A stretch of 64,000 nucleotides of DNA, taken from the NCBI RefSeq assembly GCF_037042905.1, contig NC_087259.1, forward strand, positions 21,362,001-21,426,000. The letters are read 5' to 3'. This document shows, piece by piece, positions 26,536 through 40,900 of this stretch. The notes under the pieces were generated by a model. The model had not been told where the DNA came from and did not search any database. It saw only the letters and a program-made list of their open reading frames with translations. How positions within the stretch are numbered: position 1 is the stretch's first letter; every line of letters begins with the position of its first letter. The translations under genes and the position numbers were made by a program. Source of the stretch: Lytechinus pictus. Taxonomy: Eukaryota; Echinodermata; Echinoidea; Temnopleuroida; Toxopneustidae.

Positions 26536-26877
26536 AAACCCTGCTCTCCTTTTGTGAATTCGGTCTCAATTGCACTTTATCTACTTGGAGTTTTACATCA
26601 TTAGCTACTTGTCTCTTGAACCAGAGTCATCGAAGAGGTGCTTAAACTTTGTTTCTCTCAATTATCATTCATGGTTATCAATCATTCTTTGATTAACCTG
26701 TGACGTTGGTTAGCTGTAATGAAGCAACGCCCATTAACGATTCATCCTACACAATATCAAATATATCGTTTAAACCTGGTTGCCTGTACGATTTAAACGA
26801 ATCAGTGATTTTTCTACACATGATCTACGGGGCAAGGGACTACGTTATAGGAAGCCACTTTTGGTGGGGAGGGGGGC

Positions 26878-26978
26878 ATTTTATTTATTTATTTGTATAT
26901 TTATTTATTTACTTATTTATCTATTTATGTATCTATTTATTCATTCATTTATTAATTTATTCATCTATTATTCATTAT
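26878..26978. repeat. (ATTT)n microsatellite
   Basis: Degenerate ATTT/CATT tetramers, directly after a G-rich stretch at 26864-26877. The open frames rich in Tyr, Leu and Phe across it are artefacts. Confidence 0.9.
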
Positions 26979-27243
26979 GAAGGAGAATGAAGAGGGAGGC
27001 CGCATATTTTCAAGATACAAGTAATCATGCAAATTTAAAGGAATTAATGCGAAATATCTGATCATTGACATGAACATGGACCTCAATTTCTACATTATCC
27101 TGCTTCGACACCCCCCCCCCCCATACGGAGAAAAGGAGTATGCGGTGGAAAGCTGTTCTGACGAGTTCATCAGAAACAGAGCATTTTTTCCCCTATAGCC
27201 GCACATATTCCAAGAAAATACAACCATGCGATATATCATCATT

Positions 27244-27488
27244 CAGTTGCATACAAGGGGGGGGGGGGGGCTTGGGGCACTGCCCCTCCCCCAAAAAAAG
27301 TCACGGCCAAGAAAAACATGAAAAAAGTGGAAAGAAAGTGAACGAGAGAAGGTTGAAATATTATATTATTTTCTAAAAATTTGATATTTGTAATAAAAAT
27401 TAAATTTAAAAAAATCATTTTTTTGAATTTTTCTTTCCTAATACGACTTATCTTGCACCTTGAAAATCTTTGGCCCAGTACGCCACTG
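27244..27488. mobile_element. hAT-type MITE
   Basis: Ends CAGTTGCATAC (left) and CAGTGGCGTAC (right, reverse complement) with flanking octamers TCATCATT (27236-27243) and TGATCATT (27489-27496), 7 of 8 matching. The interior has a G12 run and a GGGGCACTGCCCC palindrome followed by C and A runs. The same GGGCACTGCCCC-C/A arrangement occurs at 34918-34948. No coding capacity. Confidence 0.7.
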
Positions 27489-27496
27489 TGATCATT

Positions 27497-28023
27497 GACA
27501 TAGAAATGGACATTATTACCCTCTGTTCTCTGGTTCTAACATCTCAATTTGAGACTGTTCGTTGCCCAGGTATATAATCATGGTATAATAGTGAAAATGA
27601 AGCAATTGTGTATTTGTTCAAATTTCTGATATAAAATTTATTTTATATAAAAACTTTACCTACTATATAAAACCTACAAAGTTAATACCAATGAGATAAA
27701 ATGGAGTAATATGTGAATTTCCCTAAAGTAAAAGTGAAATACGTGAAGCCTGCATCAATTAAAAAAAGGTTCCTTCATAGATTTTTCTTGTATGGGTTTC
27801 ATATTTGGATTTTTCTTAAAAACGCAAAAAATCGGTTACCTATTCAAATTCAGTTTTAACACTATACATTAAGTGTATTTATTTGACATGATATACTGTG
27901 TGCAATTGCATTTAACATGTTTATATTCAAATAATTCTAAATTGTTTCAATTTCGTAAATTTAACCCTTATTAGAATTTAAGTATTCTAAATTATGTTGA
28001 ATGCGACGATTTTCAATAAATTA
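27497..28023. other. Non-coding AT-rich spacer
   Basis: A TGATCATTGACAT-AATGGAC phrase at 27489-27512 repeats one at 27060-27080. No gene. Confidence 0.35.
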
Positions 28024-28031
28024 CATAAAAC

Positions 28032-28244
28032 GGTTCCATGACATTTGCTCCGCTCTAAATTCTTCACACTAATGGAATGGCCAACTTCAAACTGAGTTAA
28101 ACCATGTACCTACTACCCTGACTTGGTTTAACACTACATGTACTTAACCCCAAACTTAACATCAAACCCTATTGCAACCCTAATATACATCTTAGTTGAA
28201 ATTTCACCGAGAGCAATTGTCGCAGGAGCAAATGTCGTGTCACC
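28032..28244. mobile_element. MITE with 8-bp target duplication
   Basis: 213 bp bounded by GGTTCCATGACATTTGCTCC and the reverse complement of the right end, GGTGACACGACATTTGCTCC (16 of 20 identical). Perfect 8-bp CATAAAAC lies on both sides (28024-28031, 28245-28252). An 8-bp duplication fits hAT or P-type elements. The interior has AACCC-rich phrases and no open frame. Confidence 0.88.
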
Positions 28245-28252
28245 CATAAAAC

Positions 28253-30162
28253 ATTAATAGGACCAAGCAAAATTTGAAGAACAAAATTGATCGGTCATTG
28301 AATAAAAAATTATATTTGAAAACGAAAATGATGTTTTAGCTAATATTTCACAAGAAGTAATCATATCAAGTATCTTTTCAAGTAGAAATCAGTGACATAG
28401 TGTAGTCTATTTAGTTTGGGAATATAAACATGATAAATAGAAGGTTATAAAAAAACACGAGATCGTACACCAAAAAAATTACATAATTATTTTGTAAATT
28501 CTTACAACAGGAATTTTGCTGCCATTTTACAGAACAGGTTTTTTAAAGAAAATAGGGGGGAAAGTGTTGTTACTGAAATTGTAAGGTTTCTTATTCCATA
28601 ATTTACCACATATTTCAGATATTCGGCGACACTCTGCTGCAGAAACATTTCTATGTTTTTAAGGAGAAATTTTCTGAAGGTTTATAGGTTGACATTATGC
28701 CAGCCTAATACGGACGAGCAGTGGAGTTGCTTAAAGGGGTATATATTCTAGGCTGAAATGGGATCGGAGGGGGAGGGGCCGGGGCGGGGCTCCGACCCCC
28801 TGGTTCCACCATCGGAGAAAACGAGTAAAAAAAACACACGCTATCCTATCACCCTATAAGGCTATACATAAAATGCAGTAAACTAACAGTGGAAAACACA
28901 ACACAATTTACAACAGCTGAAGTTCATTGACCAATATTCTAAGCAGAAAAACAATGTGAACGTGGTTACTTTTCATGGCATATTTGGAAGATGATGATGA
29001 TAGGAACTTAGGAAGTGAATTCGGGACCGATTTAAATGGAAGTCGGGAAACCAAAATTCACTTTTACAAGGATAGTAAATACGGAAGTCCAACGTACATG
29101 ATGTCGCATATCATTTAGCAGAAAATGCCTGTTTTGCAACCCTCGATCCATGCAGGGGCATCGGTAAATGCCCTTCTTTGGAAATAAACTTTATAGAAAA
29201 TCACACATGGGGAATCATGGAAAGGAGGTGGAGAAAATTATAAGGGATTCACAATCAGGGGCACTGATATGAATAGAATGCTTTGATTTAGAAAAAAAAT
29301 AAATGGAAATGAAACAGACAAAATAAGATTGATGAGAAAAGAATGTTAATAGATAAATTTCATCGAGCCAGTTAGGGGTGTGATTATATACATTAAAAAA
29401 CGGAATAAAAACAATAAACTAAAAGTAAAGTTTTCGAAATGTTTGTGAGACTTTTTGCATGAGAGGTGTAATGGTATAAAATAGCACGAGAAAGAAATAT
29501 GACGCTGTGGCTATACGGTTTATTTGAATTAATTAATTAATCAATCTGCATTTTCGTTAACTAAAACCATCGATAAGTGATATTTCATATTGAAATAATG
29601 GAATAGCATGTGCCTCTAATAGACTAATTACATGGGACAAACATAATTTTGGCCTGTCCTCGATGTCGCAGTTATAATGGTTATTCTTTGCGAGTACATG
29701 AAAAATTCCTTATCTTGAAAATTAAAGGGGGTTATTTAATTAGATTAATAGAGGAATATGCCTTTGGTTTCTAGGTTAATCATGAAAATATGCATGGAAA
29801 CACCCATGGATCCTTACATGGTAGCAACTGGTGCATGTGCGGGGGGCATGGCCAACCGGAACCGCTATTACCGAGGTAAGATAGTCTACCTAGATCAACA
29901 GGAAATAGGTCTTATCACCCTGGAAATACAGGAGCGTTGTAATACGACGAATAGATTATCCACAGGAATGTACTTTACACAGTGACTCAGGTAAAGAGTC
30001 ATGAATATTCATAAGTTTACTTTACCGTGCACTTTTATACACACATTACCTTATTAGTGTAATGCAACCACGTTGTTTGTGTGTAAGTACCTCGATGCAG
30101 TGAAGGCCCGCCTTTGTCACATGACTTAAAGCAAACAAACGCGATTTGGATTTCGAAAATGA
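28253..30162. other. Non-coding DNA upstream of actin gene 2
   Basis: Mostly AT-rich. One GC-rich patch, 28767-28805, holds GGGGCGGGG- and GGGGAGGGG-like boxes and a GGATCGGAGG/GCTCCGACCCCC pair, perhaps a decayed MITE. A 75-codon frame at 29758 has no domain. Confidence 0.4.
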
Positions 30163-30172
30163 CCATAAAAGG
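30163..30172 (+). promoter_or_regulatory. CArG box (actin gene 2)
   Basis: CCATAAAAGG is a perfect CC(A/T)6GG, 35 bp upstream of the TATA-like box. This CArG sequence and its flanks differ from the CCTTATATGG of genes 1 and 3. Confidence 0.7.
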
Positions 30173-30206
30173 GAAAAAGAATGTAAGAGATCTATCAACA
30201 GACGAG

Positions 30207-30215
30207 CATAAATAT
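30207..30215 (+). promoter_or_regulatory. TATA-like box (actin gene 2)
   Basis: CATAAATAT. An initiator-like TCAGTCTC lies about 30 bp downstream at 30239, the inferred transcription start. Confidence 0.6.
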
Positions 30216-30238
30216 CGATAATTTCAGCTTGATCTACA

Positions 30239-30323
30239 TCAGTCTCACTATCTATCGGTTGAGGAGTGATTCAATCGAACCTTCGGATTACTAAAAGCCT
30301 TTGGTTTCCTTACTTCTTTCAAG
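30239..30323 (+). other. Actin gene 2 non-coding exon 1 (5' UTR)
   Basis: The donor CAAG|GTAAGTC at 30323/30324 and acceptor ATAG at 30854 define a 531-bp leader intron. Exon 2 then starts 32 nt before ATG. The 5' edge is inferred from the TATA box. The exon has no visible similarity to exon 1 of genes 1 and 3. Confidence 0.55.
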
Positions 30324-30880
30324 GTAAGTCATATACTTTCTGGACTACTTCAAATTACAGGATCGAATTGTAGAGCCTTGTGGACTTGTATGCAACAGGC
30401 TAGAATTTAAATACCCGTTTTTAAAATGCCATTTTAGATTCATGTTGAGTTTTCATAGAAAATAATGCACGATCTGGAACAAGCGTTTCTGAGGTTTCAT
30501 TGTCCGAAAAATGTATAACTTTGTTCGCGATGATTTGGGAAAAGGATCCCTGATCACCACCATTCGAGAGTTAAAGAGTTGTATGATCTGTTAAAATTGT
30601 CATGGTAATAATTCGATTTGCACGAACAAATTCAGGTACGATTCGGTGTATGTTTTGTTCTAAATCCCTTTAAAAACATTTTCTCCTGTGCTCTCATTTT
30701 TTAAAATGATGTATTTAGCATTGCAGTTATCTGTGATGCCCAAAATATTGGAGAATACGTTAGCGTAATCAGTAAAATTTGTGAATTACAAATTGATACT
30801 TAATGAGAAGTCCTGTATTAATTAATGATTAAAAAACCTTATTTTAATCCATAGGTCGAACTTGATTCTATACAAAATAA

Positions 30881-32873
<1,993 letters not shown>

Positions 32874-33430
32874 ACTTTGAAAAAACTCTCCTATAAAAAC
32901 TGTGCAATGCGATGTTTTTTATTTTCTCCTCACCAGACATAAGTCGTAGCAAAAATAAAATCATACCCTGAATAAGTGTTAGATCACTTCCTAACTCTGC
33001 TTCTCCTAAAATTGGTGGAAATGACTGTTATAACCGTTAAATCAGATATATTTATCATAACAATATAATAGTACTATTATATAATACTTGACTGATTACT
33101 GGGGATTGTGTTATAGATTGTTCATCACTAACTTATAAAAAAAAATGCTTTCTTGATAGAAAATTTTATTTTACTGGCGTTACAATATTGCCATAAATTA
33201 TTCAACTGTTATGACTGATTGTCATGAAATAAGTGTTCCATTGTTACCATGGTTATCATCATGATAATTTTTATCATCATGACCATTTCAATGATGACAA
33301 GTCGTAATATCTTTCATCCTTAAAGTTCTATAAGTTTCGGAACATGCAGAAGGTATTGTATATATTATTTCATATGCAAAAAGTACGAGTTCGGACTAAT
33401 ATATTGTAAATAAATTTATACAAAATCAAA
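32874..33430 (+). terminator. Actin gene 2 3' UTR and poly(A) signal
   Basis: AATAAA at 33409-33414 lies in TTGTAAATAAATTTATAC, a phrase also present at the end of gene 3. An upstream TTGTATATATTATTTCA is shared too. This supports common ancestry of the 3' ends of genes 2 and 3. Confidence 0.65.
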
Positions 33431-35050
33431 TATCAATCTGTTAGAGTACTTTGTATATATTATGTAAGAATAATTTGACCAATAGTATGGTATAGAATGT
33501 TGATTCTCAGGGTTGAGAGGATTCGAATGAGTTTGAATTTTTACTTCCCGAAGTGAGGGTTGCTATGGGGACTATTCAGCTGTACATACGTGCGACCATA
33601 AGTTTTCAAAAAAGAGGTTCATAAAACATGTATTTTGTTTCCTTTGGGAAAGAATACTCTATTTGATAAAACCACCATCTGTGTACATTTCACCCTCCAA
33701 TTTTTATAAACCCAATAAAACCTTATTTTCCACTATCAATAAACTTGGAATATTTCGAAAATCAAGACCAACAAAGTTAAAGGCTATACAACTAACGAAA
33801 GTGAATCGACTAGGCAACAAATATATCCCGCCCCTAGTCTTTTGCCCTTTTTTATGCCCTAATAATCAGAAAAAGCTACCCTTTACGCGAGAGTTTATGT
33901 CTTCTCTAACAATGCTTAGCCCGAATTAGGAGGTGTAAGTGGACAAACATTTACATCATTATTGGAAACAGTTTATGAATTTATACGAGGAAGCGGAGAT
34001 GAGTGGAAGAGTGGAACATTTCGAAAAATATGTTAACATGGACCCTAAGTGGGGTCCATATAGTGCTAGAGAGAGACTGATGGTGACAGTTTGAGATGAA
34101 GAACGAGCAATCAGAGTGACTGGTATCATGGCTATAGAACTGAGATTTTGTGAACTAAACTCCTCAAAAAAGTTGTGAAATCTGACTTTGATCGATAATC
34201 CCTCCTCAGTTTTAGTAAATATCAATGTGTAATTAATATCAATGAATAGATTATTTAATTCTTTTTAAAATGATACCCTACATGATATGATTATGGTTCA
34301 CATGGAGGTGCAGTGCCTTGAAATGTGGGGCAAGGTCAAAATTAAAAAAGTTGCAAAATGACACAATATTGAAAGTCACTCAGTGAGTTTCTTAGCGGTT
34401 TCTTTTGTTTTCATGCATTAATATGGAATCAAACACATCTCTCCACAAGCAAACACACAACAAACAAACAAACATGCATGGGTATTTCAAACCACGACTC
34501 AAACCATGTTATCTCACAGAACCATCACAACGTAAACCACAACAAAACATAAAAAATGAAGAAGCAGGGGCTTGATTTGAATGGATTTTTATCTCTATTG
34601 ACACAGACAAAAGAATCATGTTCTGTATTGACCCTTCATCACTATTTCTGCTTGTTTTGCAGCTTTTCAATTCAGACCTCACCCAACACTTTTGAATCCA
34701 GCTCTTTTCGTGATGGTATGATCATAACAAGCATGGTATCATTTTCAAGAACATTAAATGACCTTTTGAATGATATTAAATATGCATTGTGTAAAATTAG
34801 GAGTTGGGAGAAATTAATGGCCAAACACAGATTTCCAAACTTTTTTGAGGGGTTTTATAAAGAAGTGGGTATGATTACAACGCGGGTATGTGCGGGTGTG
34901 AGGCTTGTGGGTCACAGGGCACTGCCCCCCCCCCAAAAAAAAAAAAAATCCCGTTAACGAAAGACAAGAAAAAAAGAATGAGAAAAGATAAAGAAATGAA
35001 AAGGAAAGGGAATTAAATATAATATAATTTGTTGGCATATTATTATGTCA
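33431..35050. other. Non-coding spacer
   Basis: Open frames of 88-133 codons (33663-34957) show no domain. A GGGCACTGCCCC palindrome followed by C and A runs (34918-34948) matches the interior of the 27.2-kb MITE and is probably part of a related decayed element. Confidence 0.4.
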
Positions 35051-35055
35051 AAACT

Positions 35056-35216
35056 GGGCGTTGTGGCGTGCGCCTGTAATCCAAGCTGTGGGGAAGTTAC
35101 AAATTGATGAAGAGGTTCGAGCCCTGGTCACGTCTTTCGGATGGTGACGTTAAAGGTCGGTCCCAGACGTAAATAATCATATATGATTGATACACGTCTG
35201 ACAAAACTCAAATACA
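35056..35216 (+). mobile_element. SINE with a 7SL-RNA-like head
   Basis: The head (35056-35095) contains GTGGCGTGCGCCTGTAATCC-AAGCT, which resembles the 5' domain of 7SL RNA and Alu (GGTGGCGCGTGCCTGTAGTCCCAGCT from general knowledge). A B-box-like GGTTCGAGCCC follows at 35114-35124. The body has CTTTCGGATGGTGACGTTAAAGG and then an inverted pair CAGACGT/ACGTCTG and an ACAC-rich tail. 7SL-derived SINEs are known mainly from some mammals and a few other vertebrates, so origin versus chance similarity needs an alignment. Confidence 0.55.
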
Positions 35217-35535
35217 CACATACACACAAAGTCAAAAGTCAACATTTTTTTTTCTCGCTCTCGAATTTTCTTATTAGATGTTTTGACCCACTTGCAATGT
35301 TGTACCTCCTCAATACTTGGTGGTCCTGAGGGAAAGGGGGTAGGGGTAGAGTTGATTTTATTTATCTATATATTCATACTTGCCAGTAGATCTGTACACT
35401 TTAGTTTGAAATTGTGAAAAAAAAATCAAATCAGATTTGTTAACTTGATATTAGTATAATCACGATAAAAGATAAAATATAGCAATGATGGATTAATAAA
35501 GAATAAAAACTATGCTTGATATATGGATTATAAAG
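35217..35535. other. Non-coding spacer
   Basis: No gene or repeat recognised. Confidence 0.35.
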
Positions 35536-35790
35536 AGAGAGGAAGAGGTAGATAATAGACAGAAAGAGAGATAGATAGAAAGAAAGATGGAGAGATGGAT
35601 ATGTAGATAGATAGATAGATAGATATGTAGATATAGATAGATAGATATGTAGATAGATAGATAGATAGATATGTAGATAGATAGATAGATATGTAGATAG
35701 ATAGATAGATAGATAGAAAGATGGAGAGATAGATATGTAGATAGATAACAGAGAGAGAGAGAGAGAGATGGGGGGGGGGGAGAGGGGGTG
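35536..35790. repeat. (GATA)n microsatellite with GA and G runs
   Basis: GATA tetramers broken by TATGTA and GAAAGATGGA, then (GA)n and a G10 run. A higher-order spacing of GATATGTAGATA blocks suggests repeated slippage. Confidence 0.95.
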
Positions 35791-36019
35791 GGGTGGAGGG
35801 GAGTGGTTGAAATTATTATTTACAAACTAGGATTGTTAGATTGGGATAGCAAGATATAATTTCAGATAACAATTTTGCATTCTGCCGGTGCTCACTGAAG
35901 CTTGACATAAAATACGTCCGTAACAATCACCAAGAAGGTAGCTTATAAAATTACCTACACGCTCATGTAAAAATATATTAAAAACTCCCAGTGGTTCGGA
36001 AAATATGGATGTTTGATTA

Positions 36020-36326
36020 AGGGGGACTTACTTTTTTTGTTGTGTATATAAGGATGACGTACCAATTAAGAAGGGGTGAGCAAAAGCATAAAATTTGAGA
36101 ACTTGGATGCTCATAGGGGTAAGAAAGAAGAAGATATGGGGGTTGTGAGCGCAAAGTACCTTGCTCCAAGGGGCGGATATCACATTCCCCTCCCAAGCGA
36201 AGCAAAAACTGATATATGAACCATCTTTCTGTATATTATATTTTTGTGTTTTGCTATACATTGTAACTTTTGTTAAATTTTGGAATGAAAAAGAATAAAT
36301 GCAATCAATCAATCAATCAATCAATC
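36020..36326 (+). mobile_element. LINE 3'-UTR remnant with (CAAT)n tail
   Basis: Ends GGAATGAAAAAGAATAAATG followed by five CAAT units (36301-36325), which is a typical non-LTR 3' tail. No RT coding sequence remains upstream, so the copy is severely truncated. Confidence 0.45.
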
Positions 36327-36914
36327 TTTTATATACGGACAAACCAACCATACATTATGACTCTCAAGAAAAACTTAAACGATCTAAATTGTCACTGGCG
36401 CTTGCGATATCCATGAACATGTATTTACCAAACAATTTTGTTTCTAGACGTATAATAAATACTGGCGAACACAGCGAGTGAGGAAAAAATAACCACATTA
36501 AAATAGGAATAGTTTAACTTCGTAAGCAAATGGGAACATTTTTGTTGTTTTTCAATCAGTCTAGTCACTTTCAAATATTTGATTTTTTTAAATATAAGTT
36601 TTTATCAAACATTGTAATTTGTTTTTTATTCTGTAATAAACAAATTAATAAAAAACCCGGGCAATTAAATAATTCCCTTTGCTTCCCGGAATTTCCCCTC
36701 TTTTACTAAGTTGTCCTCACTAACTCTTGTCCTCAACAATTGAAAAAAATATCACTCTTGAGTTTCTGTTCTGATATAAGGACAATTTCATGATGAAAAT
36801 AAACAATGGTTTTATTAATTTTCACATATTTTCGTACCTCTCTTATGCCACAATGAATCCGAGAGAGCGCAGGGAGCGAAAAAAAATAGTCACCTTCGGT
36901 GAAAACATTGATGA

Positions 36915-37285
36915 TCTCGCCCCACCAAAGAGTTGTTTTGAATAAAAATAGAAAAATCCAATAAGCATAACACTGAAAGTTTCATCGAAACCGGAAGTCC
37001 ACCCCAACAAAGAGTTGATTTGAATAAAAGTAGAAAAATCCAATAAGCATAACAATAAAAATTTCATCAAAACCGGATGTTAATGAAATGACATTCTAAA
37101 GTTTTGCTAAATTTCACAAACTAGTTATAATTATGTGCACATTCTGGTCGGTATGCAAATGAGGAGACTGTTGACATCATCCCCTTACTATTTCTTTTGT
37201 ATTTTATTACATGAAATATGAAATGTTCTCATTGTCAAGTGAAACAACGATTAATTTCTCCCTTAACATGTGGAATAAGCATTGT
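36915..37285. repeat. Two partial arms of the TTAA foldback family
   Basis: The arm phrase CCCCA-CAAAGAGTTG-TTTGAATAAAA-TAGAAAAATCCAATAAGCATAACA occurs at about 36918 and again at 37002. The second copy continues through GTATGCAAATGAG and ACATCATC to 37280. Both are left-arm fragments of the element that follows at 37290. Confidence 0.75.
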
Positions 37286-37289
37286 TTAA

Positions 37290-37886
37290 AGGACAAGTCT
37301 ACCCCAACAAAAAGTTGATTTGAATAAAAAAGAAAAATCCAAAAAGTATAACACTGAAAATTTCATAAAAATCGGATGTAAAATAAGAAATTTATGACAT
37401 CTTAAAGTTTCGCTTAATTAAAAAAAAACAGTTATATGTACATCCTAGTCAGTATGCAAATGAGTAGACTGATGACATCATCACCTCACTATTTCTTTTG
37501 TATTTTATTGTATGAAATATTAGAATTTTCTCCTCAAGTGAAACAACAATTAATTCCTCACTGGAATTGGCATTGTTTAATACTGGTTCAGTCAGGTTGG
37601 TCCTTAATTGTCAAATCTGTAAAAAAAGAAAAAAAAAAATATTGTGTAATTCGAACAATAGTAAAAAAAATAGTGAGGGACATCATCGTCTGTCTCATTT
37701 GCATGATTTGCATGTCACCATGGTCACTGAGTTGTGCATATAACCGTTTTGTTAAAAATAATCGAAACTTTGAAATGTCATAACTTTCTTATTTTACATC
37801 CGTTTCTGATGAAATTTTCAGTGCAATGCTTGTTTGATTTTCCTCTATTCATTCAAATCAACATTTTTCTGAGGTGGACTTTACCT
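37290..37886. mobile_element. Foldback MITE A, long TIRs, TTAA duplication
   Basis: 597 bp whose two halves are inverted copies for roughly 200 bp or more. The left arm has GTTGATTTGAATAAA, AACACTGAAAATTTCAT and ATGTAAAATAAGAAATTTATGACAT; the right arm has the complements. The ends read AGGACAAGTC and AGGTAAAGTCC (reverse complement), with TTAA at 37286-37289 and 37887-37890. TTAA duplications occur in piggyBac and Kolobok; an AGG start favours Kolobok-like mobilisation (inference). No coding capacity. Confidence 0.82.
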
Positions 37887-37934
37887 TTAAAGAGCGAAAC
37901 GAGGGAGTAAAATATGCAAATGTAAATTCATTTC

Positions 37935-40900
37935 TTATCTTCTTCTTCTTTGTTGTTCTTCCCCCGGTATTCGAGGATCAGCGGCTATCCGCAGGTTGGT
38001 TGTTGTGTTGAAGTAATTTCTCTAAGCGAATATGATGAATTTTAAGAATGTATCTGAGGCAGTGGGTCATGACATTGGCAGCAAGAGTGACAGATAGATG
38101 CGAGGAGGGTAATAAGATATTAGTGGCAAGGATGAGAGGATGAACAGAGGTGAAGGCTTGGCTAACTAAAGCAGGGAGGCTTAGAGATAGGACATGTTGA
38201 ATGAGAACAGACCGTTGGGGTTTGAGGGTTGGGCAGGAAGCAAGGAAGTGGGTGGAGCTTTCTTCTTCCGTTGAGCAAAGTCTACATGTGGCGATGGGAG
38301 ACTTGCCTATGGTCTTCAGTCTTTGTTGTGTTAGGTAGGTGCCTGTCAGAAGTTGGGAGCGAAGTCTTGCAGCAATACGGAGGTGTGAAGGTAGTGCAGG
38401 GGGGAATAGCTGCTAGGGCTTGGAAACGTTGAACATTGCTTCCAGAAGGCAAGAGTGTGCTTCTCCTGAGTGGCATCAACTAGGCCAGCATTGTGCTTCT
38501 TGAAGATGGCCTGGCGGCACAGTCTTTTCCAGGTGAGGTAGTCGAAGCTCAGGGAGCCAGACAGGATGGCAGGCAAGCTGTATTTGGCGATTAGCTGCTT
38601 CCAGTAGGAGATGAAAGGTACATCGGCAGCGAGAGCATTTAGAAGTATTCTGTGCTCAAACCTATCGCTTGGTAAAGTAAACAGTTGCCCGAGAGTCATC
38701 AAGTTGTTCAGGTCGATCTGCATAGAGAGAGGGATAATTCCGGTAAGGAGAAAGACTGCCTCGTTTGCTGTGCTTCTGGGGAGCCCTAGGAACTTTTTGA
38801 AGAGAAGGGCCTGCGCTGAGTCTAGCTTATCCCTGGACCTCTTGGTAACTCTAATGGCAGCAATGCCATATAGCATCATAGGAATGCAGTAGGTGGTCCA
38901 CAACTTGGCAATAGTTGGAGGCCAGAAGTTGTTTTTTGAAGCCGAACCACCTAGTAGAGCGAATATGGAGTTATATCCCTTGGCAATGATGTTTGGCGCA
39001 GGATCTTGAGAAGTTGAAGACTTGGTGACACCAAGATGGGGATGCTGACTGACTTCTTGAACTTCCTCTTCATTCAGGTACCAAGTGTGCTTGAGGTGGT
39101 CTTGCCCCTTAAAGACGAGGATTGCACTTTTTGATGGGTTGATCTTGTACTTCCATGTGGTTGCATAGGTATGGATGAGATTCAGCATGCATTGAAGTTC
39201 TTTGGCTGAGGAAGCTATGAGGGCCACATCATCAGCTAGAACAATTACCCCAGCATACAGGTTTTGGCAGTGGCATCCAAGATCTTCGTCTTCTAGCAAC
39301 TTAATTAGGCCATCAATAAAGATGTTGTAGAGAAGAGGGGAGAGGATTCCTCCTTGTCTCACACCCTTCTGAGAGGAAAGGAGCAGCTGGCATCCCCTTT
39401 CCATAGCACTCTGCTGGATGCACCATTGTACATTTCCACCAATGTAGACTGAGCTTCCAGTGGTATAGGAGTGTCAGCTAGCTTTTGAAAGAGGCCAGGG
39501 TGCCAGACACAATCAAAAGCTTTAGCAGCATCCAAGAGGGCAAGATATGTTGGCTTCTTCCGAGATGTATTCAGCTCAATAAGCATCTCAAGGGTCAGTG
39601 AAGCGAGAATACAGGACTTTGAGGCTTGGAATCCAAACTGAAGTTCGTCAGGTGTGTTTACTTCAACCAAGGAGTCCTCAATCTTAGGTTTTAGGGCAAT
39701 TTCCAAGAGCTTTGATAGAGTTGGGGTCAGGGAGATGCCTCTGTAGCTAGAGGGTTCGCTGATCGGTTTGCTCCCTCCTTTGTGCAGTGGGATGATCACT
39801 GCTTCCTTCAATGACGCTGGAAGATGTGCCAGTTTGATGGAGTTGTGGAGGAAAAGGAGAAGAAGGCGACGGAAAATTTGACCTGAATGAACAAGATGCT
39901 CAGAAGTTATATTGTCGAGGCCTGGGGCTTTGTGAAGCTTGAGTTTCCTAATGGCTGTGTCAAGATCGTGCGAGGTGAGAGTAAGCAAGACTTCTTCTGC
40001 ACCTTGTGATTGAATGGAGGGCAGGTTAGGGGAGTGCTCAGTCATGTGTTTGGCTCCTTCGTAGTTGGTTGCAGAAGGATCTGAAGAGAGATCTTGGAAA
40101 TAAGATTTCCAGCCCTTGATGACATCCTTGCCCTGGAACAGGGTCTCCTTGTATACCATGAATGGAAGGTCCACTGTTGAGGGTTTGCCTGCTTTGTTTG
40201 ACTTTACCAGGCTGTAGAACAAGGAGCTGTCATGTCATTTGCCGACTCTATCTTTCCTTGCACTTTGAGTCTGTTGGAGGCTTCAGATTGTCTCAGGGCT
40301 CTCCTGAAGTCCTTTTTGGCTTCCAAATAGGATTTCCAAGTAGGATGCCCATCTACTGATTTACCTGTCTGTTTCCACTTCTTCCAGTGGGCTAACCCCC
40401 ATCTCACTAGGAAGGCGATCGTGGCGACCATGGCGATCTGTGTAAATCCCGCAAATCGTAGCAGAATCTTCTTCGAATTCTATTTTTAGCCTGCGAGACG
40501 ATTGCACTGCAACTTCTATGCGACCGACCTGCGCTGAAGACGGTGGTAATACGCTGAAAGTACGACGATGCCACTTTCTTGCGACGATTCGAGGCAGATG
40601 TGATGCGCTGCTTCTGCGATCGTACCTGACGAGGCTCATACGCTAATTAGGACCTCGGTACGGTGGTGCTACGAATGAAGCGATTATGTTACGTTCATGA
40701 TGGGCTCTTGAAACGATTTCAAGCAATCGGCATACTAATTGCGGCACATGACACATTTTTCAGTCGATTGCCAACCTCCGACCAACATGGATGTCCAGAA
40801 TTTGGTTGGACTTATACATCTTGGCATTCTAAAAGAACATCAGTTAAAAGTTGAATGCGAGGACAGGAGAAGGAGGAGGCCAAAAAGATACAGGGTCCGA

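Noticed and set aside
33663-34225. Open frames of 88 codons on both strands near 34 kb
   Set aside because: No recognisable domain and no splice context; treated as chance frames.
37436-37783. 115-codon frame
   Set aside because: It lies within the TTAA foldback MITE A and has no similarity to transposases.
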